Under the pieces are notes generated by a model. It was not told the DNA's origin. It saw only the letters and a list, made by a program, of their open reading frames with translations, and ran no database searches. The translations under genes and the position numbers were made by a program. Positions 16,083 through 22,949 of a DNA stretch of 26,595 nt are shown here, in pieces. Within the stretch, counting starts at the first letter, position 1, and each line of letters begins with the position of its first letter. This DNA comes from an uncultured Porphyromonadaceae bacterium (GTDB lineage: Bacteria > Bacteroidota > Bacteroidia > Bacteroidales > Muribaculaceae), in assembly GCA_900550025.1 (NCBI GenBank), contig URQP01000021.1, positions 1 to 26,595 of the forward strand. The letters are read 5' to 3'.

Positions 16083-16700
16083 ATGAAGTGGCTTTTATCC
16101 ATATTGACGCTTATCTGTGCGGCGGCAGTCTACGGACAGGAATCCGGCACCGAATTGCCGTCCGTGCGCCAGAAAGTGTATAAAGGCTACTACTATTTCC
16201 GGACGGAGGAGAGCGACAGCACGCTGATGCTCGTATTCAACCCGATAACCTGCTTTCCGCCGGAAGTGTTCAAAAACAAAAAGCAGGAACAATTCTACTG
16301 GCGCACCGTCCGCGACGTGAAAAAAGCCCTGCCCTACGCCAAACTCATAGCCGCCACGCTCATCGAGACCTACGAGTATATAGAGACGCTCCCTACCAAG
16401 AAAGAGCGCGAAGACCATCTGAAACGGATGGAAAAGGAAGTGTTCAACCAATACAAGCCCGAACTGAAGCGCTTCTCGCGCCGTCAGGCCCGGGTGCTCG
16501 TGAAACTGATTTACCGCGAGACCAACCAATCCTCCTACGGCATAATCAAGGCTTTTCTCGGCGGATTCCGCGCCACGTTCTGGCAAGCATTCGGACGGAT
16601 ATTCAGCGTCAACCTGAAAGCCGACTGGAAACCCGACACCGACGAGAACGACGCCATGCTCGAACGCATCTGCACCCGCATCGAGCAAGGCACCCTATGA
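16083..16700 (+). CDS. DUF4294 family exported protein
   Basis: A 205-residue protein with an N-terminal signal peptide (KWLLSILTLICAAAVYG, then QESG). The mature region resembles DUF4294: PPEVFKNKKQEQFYWRTVRDVKKALPYAK is its central helical feature (given here only for location at about residues 60-90). It is rich in Lys, Arg and Glu with a long helical core and a TRQSSYG-like segment near residue 150 (ETNQSSYGIIKAFLGG). The function of the family is unknown; location is periplasmic. A start 33 bases upstream (ATG 16050) would spoil the signal peptide and lie within the promoter. The gene converges on the ATPase gene, 27 bases away, with no terminator hairpin seen between. Confidence 0.8.
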   Translation: MKWLLSILTLICAAAVYGQESGTELPSVRQKVYKGYYYFRTEESDSTLMLVFNPITCFPPEVFKNKKQEQFYWRTVRDVKKALPYAKLIAATLIETYEYIETLPTKKEREDHLKRMEKEVFNQYKPELKRFSRRQARVLVKLIYRETNQSSYGIIKAFLGGFRATFWQAFGRIFSVNLKADWKPDTDENDAMLERICTRIEQGTL

Positions 16701-16727
16701 GAAACACATTCCGATTGCCCCATAGAT

Positions 16728-17723
16728 TTATAAAGAGCTGTCATATCCTGTTGTCATACGCCGGGAAAGAAAATCGTATAGATAGCGGATAGATTCCAAT
16801 TCATCAAACCGGCTCACCCCCGCCGGGCTTGCATCAAGATTATAGACACGAGCCCCATCGATTCCCAATATAAACGGAGAATGAGTTGCAATAATTATTT
16901 GACAATTGTTGTATCCTGCCATATAAACAATAAGTTGCGAAAGTTTATGTTGCATTTCTGGCGAAAGACTGTTCTCAGGCTCATCTAATATATATACCCC
17001 TTCTTGCTCCATCAGTTGTGATATTTGCATAATACTGTTTTCTCCGTTAGAGAGACCTGTCTCCTCCTCTTTCCCGAATTTTCCCCGCATTAATTTAGAA
17101 TAAGACTTCTTACGCGCATTTATCCTTTCACTAAATTTATCAACATTCTCACCAGTTTCGAAATTCAACGATTTTGGAATTAGAAGATTACCCTCCTTAT
17201 CATATAGCTCTTCATCTTCATGACGTTTCTTTCGTTTCATCGCATAGCAACTTTCAACAAACATCTTCGATTTTATCAGAATCTGTTCACGCCTAACACG
17301 CTCCGAAAGCAAAGTCCGAAAAATGTCATCACTTGTAATTATATGTGTGATGTCGCCTATGTCATACTTTGACGATCGATTTCCTGTCAGAGAAAATTCC
17401 TCACCGCACCATCGCATATCTGTTGTAAAAGAACACATTTCCACATAGGAATCCATATGCACACTTGTATTGTAAGGGCTGCTGCGCTTTGCCTTGACTT
17501 TCTGCGAGATAATGTTCAGCAACGTGGACTTTCCGCTACCATTCCCTCCGTAAAAAATTGTAATCGGCTCAAACTCAATCGTATGTAATCCCATTTCAGG
17601 ATAAAGTTGAAATGGATAGGTTGCTTGATAATAAGCATGTCCACAATAACCACTATAGAAGCTATTCAAATACACTTCTTCGCTTTCACGGCCTGGCAAT
17701 CTAAAATTGGTAATATATATCAT
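16728..17723 (-). CDS. ABC/AAA-type ATPase (COG3910-like)
   Basis: A 331-residue soluble ATPase of the ABC-ATPase clan. The Walker A is GGNGSGKST near residues 59-67. The signature-like motif LSNGE is near residue 225. The Walker B reads GVYILDEPENSLSP, with its catalytic Glu, and an H-loop (IATHSPF) is near residue 280. Between Walker A and signature is a charged, lysine-rich helical insertion of about 130 residues instead of a long coiled coil. No TOPRIM or nuclease domain follows, so it is not an OLD nuclease; it most resembles stand-alone predicted ATPases annotated as COG3910. It follows the LRR gene by 3 bases, implying coupled expression. The DNA is AT-richer than the flanks. Role unknown; defence or regulation of another effector is conceivable. 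Confidence 0.85.
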   Translation of the reverse strand: MIYITNFRLPGRESEEVYLNSFYSGYCGHAYYQATYPFQLYPEMGLHTIEFEPITIFYGGNGSGKSTLLNIISQKVKAKRSSPYNTSVHMDSYVEMCSFTTDMRWCGEEFSLTGNRSSKYDIGDITHIITSDDIFRTLLSERVRREQILIKSKMFVESCYAMKRKKRHEDEELYDKEGNLLIPKSLNFETGENVDKFSERINARKKSYSKLMRGKFGKEEETGLSNGENSIMQISQLMEQEGVYILDEPENSLSPEMQHKLSQLIVYMAGYNNCQIIIATHSPFILGIDGARVYNLDASPAGVSRFDELESIRYLYDFLSRRMTTGYDSSL

Positions 17724-17726
17724 GAT

Positions 17727-19274
17727 TCAATAATTTTGAATTATATTGTTTAAATCTGTAAAATCCATTTCTTCTATGATTTCACCATAATCTTTTAATG
17801 CGGGATCAGCCGCAAATCGCTCTTTTGTTCCACAAGGCACGCAAATTTTTTTCAACGAAAGGCAATTCCTGAAAACATCACCCCACACCTTCACCTCTCC
17901 ATTGACAATGACAACCGATTCCAATGAAACACAACCGTAAAAGGCAGCAAACATTATATCGGTCACACTCTGAGGGACAACAATAGATTTCAGCGATCTG
18001 CAATTTCCAAAAAGCTGTTCACCAATCGCATTCAGGCTATTTGGAATGACAATCGATTCCAAAGAAATGCAATCATTAAAGGCAAACATTCCAACCGTTT
18101 TTATCCCTTCAGGAATAATCGCTGAATGCAATAAAATGCAACCAGAAAAAGCACTATCTCCTATCGTCACTAAGCAGTCAGGGAAGGCTATTGATTGTAA
18201 TGACTTACAATCTTGAAAAGCGCATTCTCCTATTTTCGTCAAGCTATTTGGCATAACAACAGATTCCAATAGTGCGCAGCCCGCAAAAGCGCAATCACCT
18301 ATTCCTTTCACACCGTCAGCAATAATGGCAGTTTTCAATGAGCAATTCAGGAAAGCACTGTCGCCTATTTCTTTCACTCCAACAGGAAAAACAACGTCCT
18401 GAACATCAAGGCAAGAGTTCACCCGGCAGCCATCGGCAGTCAAAACCAATCCTTCACTAACCCGGAACTGAGAGCCATTTATCTGCAAATCTTTACCACA
18501 TCCGGCAAATAACGCATATCCCTTGCGCTTCAAACTGTCAGGAAGAGTTATTAACTTTAATGATTTGCAATTCATAAAGGCATAATTACCAATTTCTTTC
18601 AAGCCATTAGGAAGAACAATTGACTCCAATGACCCGCAATCCTCAAAAGCAGAATAGCCAACCTTAGTCACACTGCCGGGAATAACAATTGATTGTAATG
18701 AGCTACATCCATCAAATGCACATTCTCCTATCACTGTTACCCCCTCAGGGATAACGATTTTTTTCAAAGAACGACAATTGGAAAATGTCCCTTTTTTTAT
18801 TTTTGTCACCCTATTAGATATGACAATAGACTCCAAAGAAGTACAATAATTGAACGCATTCTCACCAATCTCAATTACACTATCGGGAATGACAAGCGTC
18901 TTCAATGACTCGCAACACCAAAAAGCATAATCTCCTATTTCTTTCACACCGTCAGGAATGACCACCGTTTCAACAGAGCAATTAAAGAACGAGTATTTCC
19001 CTACTCTTTTCAGATATCGTGGTAACTTCACTTCCTTTAAAGAAATACAATAATCAAAAACTCCATCCCCAATATTTTTCACACTATCAGGAATAACCAC
19101 TGATTCCAATTTGTCACAATCACTAAAAGCATATTCTCCTATTGTCGTCACACTGTCAGGGATAACGATTTTTTTAATTTGCTTATTCCCTTGAAATGCA
19201 CGGGCAGATATGCTTTCTGTCCCAGCCGGTATTTGCACATATTCCATTTTCGTATTATTAAATTTACTGAACAT
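17727..19274 (-). CDS. BspA-type leucine-rich repeat protein without signal peptide
   Basis: A 515-residue protein built almost wholly of about eighteen LRR_5 (BspA/TpLRR) units of 23 residues. A typical unit is LESIVIPDSVTKIGEYAFxxC. One irregular interruption near residues 270-298 (LQINGSQFRVSEGL and on) splits the array into about ten and eight repeats. BspA-type proteins are usually surface-exposed, but this one starts MFSKFNNTKMEYVQIP with no signal peptide, lipobox or sorting signal, so it should be cytoplasmic. A second ATG at 19247 is an alternative start. The ATPase gene begins 3 bases after its stop. It could act as a protein-binding sensor or scaffold for that ATPase; this is inference. 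Confidence 0.88.
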   Translation of the reverse strand: MFSKFNNTKMEYVQIPAGTESISARAFQGNKQIKKIVIPDSVTTIGEYAFSDCDKLESVVIPDSVKNIGDGVFDYCISLKEVKLPRYLKRVGKYSFFNCSVETVVIPDGVKEIGDYAFWCCESLKTLVIPDSVIEIGENAFNYCTSLESIVISNRVTKIKKGTFSNCRSLKKIVIPEGVTVIGECAFDGCSSLQSIVIPGSVTKVGYSAFEDCGSLESIVLPNGLKEIGNYAFMNCKSLKLITLPDSLKRKGYALFAGCGKDLQINGSQFRVSEGLVLTADGCRVNSCLDVQDVVFPVGVKEIGDSAFLNCSLKTAIIADGVKGIGDCAFAGCALLESVVMPNSLTKIGECAFQDCKSLQSIAFPDCLVTIGDSAFSGCILLHSAIIPEGIKTVGMFAFNDCISLESIVIPNSLNAIGEQLFGNCRSLKSIVVPQSVTDIMFAAFYGCVSLESVVIVNGEVKVWGDVFRNCLSLKKICVPCGTKERFAADPALKDYGEIIEEMDFTDLNNIIQNY

Positions 19275-19300
19275 TTACAGCCACAAAATTCGAATATATG

Positions 19301-19319
19301 TATGCAACACCATTGCATA
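19301..19319. repeat. Inverted repeat in divergent control region
   Basis: TATGCAA (19301-19307), spacer CACCA, TTGCATA (19313-19319), lying 27 bases upstream of the LRR gene start and 119 bases upstream of the divergent gene at 19439. It is well placed to be an operator for the WYL-domain regulator encoded at 20245. No convincing full promoter is seen on either strand here. Confidence 0.4.
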
Positions 19320-19438
19320 TATTATTTTTTTCTTCACAAAAACATTCAACTACGAAACCATATTTCACACAACTTTTGGTTCTTTGCATCAGAATACTTA
19401 TATTTACAATATGATATTTAAACTTAACCATTAAAACT

Positions 19439-20248
19439 ATGAAGTACTCTCCATTTTTTAAGGACATCGTTAATGATGGAAAATACTGTTATTTAGGTCA
19501 TGGCAATCCTAACGCCAAAATCTTAATAATTGGAAAAGAGCCTCGCATAGATACCAGCGACCCATCCAAAGAAGAGCAACTCGAAAGGGATATTCTCAAC
19601 AACCGAAAGCAATGGTTGAATAATTTGAACGATGACACAATCTCATACGACACATTAAAAGACAGCGTCAACGCTCACGAAAACTATAATCCACTATATC
19701 CCTATAAAGGACAAAAATGCCAAGTAAGAACAGAAAAAGACGGAAAGGTAAGAGGAGATGCCGGCACTGCCCGCACATGGGTGGTCTATCAAAAGCTGTT
19801 TGACTATATTGTCTACGGAGAATCATACAGCAAAGACAAGAATGCCTTTATCGATTTCCACAAATATGTATTTTCTTCGGATTTCAGCAACAAAGCTGCT
19901 ACTTATTCTCGCAATACCGACAAAACGTTGACTCAGCAATCCATCGAAAGTAGGAACGAGATGTTCAAGCACAAGTTTTTCCAACAATTTCCCATCGTAA
20001 TTGTTGCAGCAGGACCCTACCCAAAAAATTATAACATCGATTTAGAAAAGATATTCAATGTCAAGGAGGGCTACGATAAAGAAAAACGATTTATCAAAGT
20101 CTATTTCAATAGTGACCGGACCAAAATACTAATCCACACACGCCAGCTTTCCTATTTCAGTTACACTTTATTGAAAAGCATCTCACAGATTGTGCGTGAA
20201 TTTATTGAAAAAGATTTGAAACAAGACATACAAAAATTTCTTTTATGA
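19439..20248 (+). CDS. Hypothetical protein with uracil-DNA-glycosylase-like motifs
   Basis: A 269-residue soluble protein in AT-rich DNA. I do not recognise the exact family. Three features recall the UDG superfamily: a strand plus loop KILIIGKEPRID near residues 27-38 (compare GxEP or GQDPY motif 1), a central strand FPIVIVAAGPY near residue 184-194, and a late strand with KILIHTRQLSYFS near residues 228-241 (compare the HPSxLS motif). These are pattern resemblances, not proof. Its stop overlaps the WYL gene start as ATGA (20245-20248), so it is co-translated with a regulator. The leader is AT-rich with TTTG at 19384-19387 but only a poor -7 match. Confidence 0.75.
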   Translation: MKYSPFFKDIVNDGKYCYLGHGNPNAKILIIGKEPRIDTSDPSKEEQLERDILNNRKQWLNNLNDDTISYDTLKDSVNAHENYNPLYPYKGQKCQVRTEKDGKVRGDAGTARTWVVYQKLFDYIVYGESYSKDKNAFIDFHKYVFSSDFSNKAATYSRNTDKTLTQQSIESRNEMFKHKFFQQFPIVIVAAGPYPKNYNIDLEKIFNVKEGYDKEKRFIKVYFNSDRTKILIHTRQLSYFSYTLLKSISQIVREFIEKDLKQDIQKFLL

Positions 20249-21180
20249 TTGACACACTTATAAAACGCTATATTTGGCTTATACAAACCATCCGGGATGC
20301 CGGAGAAAATGGCATCTCATTTTCCGACATACAGAACAAATGGGATAAAGCATCGCTAAACGACAACCATACCCATTTGATACCGCGCACGTTTCATAAC
20401 CACAAAAACGCCATTTTCCTGCAATTCGGTATCAAAATACAATGCAAAAAGTCGCGCGAGAACAGCTATTATTACATCGACGAATCCGATATAAAAGGGA
20501 ACACTATCATCGAATGGTTGATGAATTCCATATCTACCGAATCGTTATTGTTAGAATTAAAAAACATCCGTGGGAAAATACTCCTCGAACACATTCCTGC
20601 CGGACAAGAATTTTTTCCGGTTATTTCAAATGCATTGCAACAAAACCTCAGACTATTACTCAATTATAAAAGCTTCCACCCTCATACACCAGCCTACTCC
20701 GAGATACTTATCGAGCCGCTCTGCCTAAAACTATTCAAACGGCGCTGGTATTTACTGGCACATAATGTAGAAAAAAATGCAAAACGCATTTATGCACTCG
20801 ATCGCATCTTACAACTAAAGCCCACAGACCAAAAATTCGCATACCCACATGATTTTAATCCCGAAATGTTTTTTGCCGACTTCTTTGGTATTGCCACAGA
20901 CAGCATCATCTCAACTAAGACTCCTGTTAAAGTGGTACTCAAAGCATACCGTGAATTTTCGCTATATCTGCTGTCACTTCCTCTTCACCATTCACAGAAA
21001 TTAATAGATGAAGGTAATGACTATAAAATATTTGAATATCAGATAATTCCCACATTTGATTTTGCACAGGAGCTACTATCGCATGGCGACTATGTGGAGA
21101 TTCTAGAGCCACAATCAATGCGTGACAAAATGTGCCGTTCCGCCCATAACCTACTAAAAATATATAACGAAAACCAATAG
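20245..21180 (+). CDS. WYL-domain transcriptional regulator
   Basis: A 311-residue regulator. The N-terminal winged helix (about 1-75) has ISFSDIQNKW and RTFHNHKNAIFLQFGIKI, the pattern of Bacteroidota WYL proteins. The WYL domain (about 118-200) includes LRLLLNYKSFHPHTPAYSE, IEPLCLKLFKRRWYLLAHN, and RIYALDRI, where the WYL triad reads RWYL. A WCX-like C-terminal region (230-305) follows. WYL regulators bind nucleotides or nucleic acid and often control defence or DNA-damage loci. It overlaps the preceding gene by ATGA and faces the LRR-ATPase pair. Self-regulation through the repeat at 19301-19319 is plausible. Confidence 0.88.
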   Translation: MIDTLIKRYIWLIQTIRDAGENGISFSDIQNKWDKASLNDNHTHLIPRTFHNHKNAIFLQFGIKIQCKKSRENSYYYIDESDIKGNTIIEWLMNSISTESLLLELKNIRGKILLEHIPAGQEFFPVISNALQQNLRLLLNYKSFHPHTPAYSEILIEPLCLKLFKRRWYLLAHNVEKNAKRIYALDRILQLKPTDQKFAYPHDFNPEMFFADFFGIATDSIISTKTPVKVVLKAYREFSLYLLSLPLHHSQKLIDEGNDYKIFEYQIIPTFDFAQELLSHGDYVEILEPQSMRDKMCRSAHNLLKIYNENQ

Positions 21181-21231
21181 CTGCAAGCATCCTATAAAAA
21201 AAACCAAAATCTGCAACTTTATTTCCAATCG

Positions 21232-21239
21232 TAAATTTG
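21232..21239 (+). promoter_or_regulatory. -7 element for the small ORF at 21257
   Basis: TAAATTTG, 17 bases before ATG 21257; a -33 match is not evident. Confidence 0.35.
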
Positions 21240-21256
21240 CAAAACTCAATACAGCT

Positions 21257-21370
21257 ATGATAGAAAGAGATTTGCAAACAAATCTTTCGGAATTACTAAA
21301 AAATCCACTGTCCACAAGCCACGGCAAGGTTGTAGCGTGGCGCAGCAATTCAGAGGCATTGCCCTACTAA
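21257..21370 (+). pseudogene. Truncated 37-codon ORF, possible ATPase gene remnant
   Basis: The 37-residue product starts MIERDLQTNLSELLKN and stops soon after a short segment reading HGKVVAWRSN. The beginning resembles the N-terminus of Bacteroidota AAA_14/DUF4143 (COG1373) ATP-binding proteins, which commonly start MIER-L-, but the expected Walker A never appears. The preceding -7 element suggests a once-functional gene start. A 26-codon ORF (21372-21452) follows after 1 base and is probably spurious. The rest of 21181-21470 holds a small GC-rich hairpin (GCCGG-AACAA-CCGGC, 21392-21406) and nothing else I can name. Confidence 0.3.
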
Positions 21371-21470
21371 AATGAAGCGGGCCGGACGCCAGCCGGAACA
21401 ACCGGCACACAACGCCCACCCCGCAACATACACTAAACCAAAACAATCCTAAATTAAATCAATTAACGCT

Positions 21471-22949
21471 TTATTTTACAGTCAACACTACGGATATGTC
21501 GCTTTCCTTATTATCGTCGTTGATAGCAGAAACTGCATAATCGCCAGACCTGCCGCAGACATAGGTGTTGGTATCAACCACATCCTCTATTTTCGCTTCC
21601 TTGTCCTCAATCCGATAGACGACGTAGTGCATTCCTTCTCCCTGACTTTCCCACGACAGCGTCTTGCCGCTCGCCGCAAGATTCTCAACAGGCTTTGGTC
21701 CGGGCGCGGTTTCCCTGCCCATGAACGGTATCAATGCCTTGTCGGCATACACTTTCCCGAGGTTGTCAAGAATGTTGATTTTGTTGTCCTTGAACACGCT
21801 CGCGTTGAAAATGAAGCTGCCGTCGACATTAGCCTCACGCCGGGCATAGAAAAATTGCGTCTCCAACTGCACAGGATTCATGAAAATCTCGCCCTCGGCA
21901 GGATTGCCGAACTTATACACCCCATGCCCTATCACAACCGGGCAGTTGTAAGAATTGTTGGCCCACCAGTCGGTCATCTTCACGAAATTCATAGCTATAT
22001 TCTCCGTGCTGGCATAAAGTTGCGGCACAACCATGTCAATCCAGCCCTTCTCGCACCAGAGGCGTATGTCGGCATAAAGGTCGTCGTAATTGGTGATGCT
22101 GCTCGACGAATCAGACCCTTCGGGGTCGTCGGCACGGTTGCGCCACACCCCATAAGGGCTGATGCTGAACACCACGTCGGGACGCTTCTCCACTATAAGA
22201 TTATGCACGGCCTCGATGGCCTTGTTCACGTTGTCGCGGCGGAAGTCCTCGATATTGTCGAACTCCTTTCCATACTCCATAAAGTCCTGCTGGTCGTCCA
22301 ATTCTACGCCCGATGCCGGGTAAGGATAGAAATAATCGTCGAAATGGATTCCGTCGACATCGTACTTGGTTATCAAATCGTCAATCACATCCACAAGGAA
22401 CTGCCTTACTTCCGGCAAAGCCGGGCGGAATATCAGCAGGTTGCCGTAGGTCATAGTCCACTCCGGGTGCTTGTTGTAGATATGTCCGGCTGCCGGACGG
22501 AAAGTTTTGACATTGTTCGAAATCCTGTACGGATTCATCCAAGCGTGGAACTCCATACCGCGCTTGTGGGTCTCGTCAATCATGAATTGCAACACATCAT
22601 AGCCCGGGTTCTTGCCCTGCGTGCCGGTGATGTACTGGCTCCACGGCTCCAACGGAGAGTCATAGAACGCGTCGGCCATAGGGCGCACCTGCATCACTAC
22701 CATATTGACGTTGTACTGCTCGAACAAGTCAAGATATTCGACAAACTCCTGCTTCTGCACTTCCGCACTTGCCGTGTTGCGCGGCCAGTCCATGCGGTCG
22801 ACAGTAGCCACCCACACACCACGCACTTCCTTGCGCGGCATGCTCACTCCCTCAATCCCCGGTTGCGGCGGATTTTCGGAAGAGGCGTCCTTGCAGCCGC
22901 AAAGAGCCAACAAGAACGCCATGATTCCAACAATATTCCTCACTATCAT
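21471..22949 (-). CDS. GHL10 (DUF187) family lipoprotein glycosidase, DigH/YngK-like
   Basis: A 492-residue lipoprotein. A signal peptide ends in the lipobox LALCGC, with the acylated Cys near residue 18 or 20. The glycosyl-hydrolase-like 10 domain (about 40-400) shows RGVWVATVDRMDWP, QVRPMADAFYDS, HAWMNPYR, DVDGIHFDDYFYP (with its conserved Asp pair), SISPYGVWRN, and WIDMVVPQLY. An FnIII-like domain of about 75 residues closes the protein. The best-studied relative, E. coli DigH (YddW), cuts denuded peptidoglycan glycan strands left by amidases; this gene overlaps an amidase gene by ATGA at 22946-22949, which fits the same role here. Location: outer-membrane lipoprotein facing the periplasm or surface. 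Confidence 0.92.
   Translation of the reverse strand: MIVRNIVGIMAFLLALCGCKDASSENPPQPGIEGVSMPRKEVRGVWVATVDRMDWPRNTASAEVQKQEFVEYLDLFEQYNVNMVVMQVRPMADAFYDSPLEPWSQYITGTQGKNPGYDVLQFMIDETHKRGMEFHAWMNPYRISNNVKTFRPAAGHIYNKHPEWTMTYGNLLIFRPALPEVRQFLVDVIDDLITKYDVDGIHFDDYFYPYPASGVELDDQQDFMEYGKEFDNIEDFRRDNVNKAIEAVHNLIVEKRPDVVFSISPYGVWRNRADDPEGSDSSSSITNYDDLYADIRLWCEKGWIDMVVPQLYASTENIAMNFVKMTDWWANNSYNCPVVIGHGVYKFGNPAEGEIFMNPVQLETQFFYARREANVDGSFIFNASVFKDNKINILDNLGKVYADKALIPFMGRETAPGPKPVENLAASGKTLSWESQGEGMHYVVYRIEDKEAKIEDVVDTNTYVCGRSGDYAVSAINDDNKESDISVVLTVK

Noticed and set aside
17870..19190. Repeats in this region as a CRISPR array
   Set aside because: The 69-base periodicity is coding LRR sequence in one open frame with variable units, and there are no identical direct repeats with spacers.
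21372..21452. 26-codon ORF following the 37-codon remnant
   Set aside because: No promoter, family or composition support; likely chance in a GC-rich stretch.
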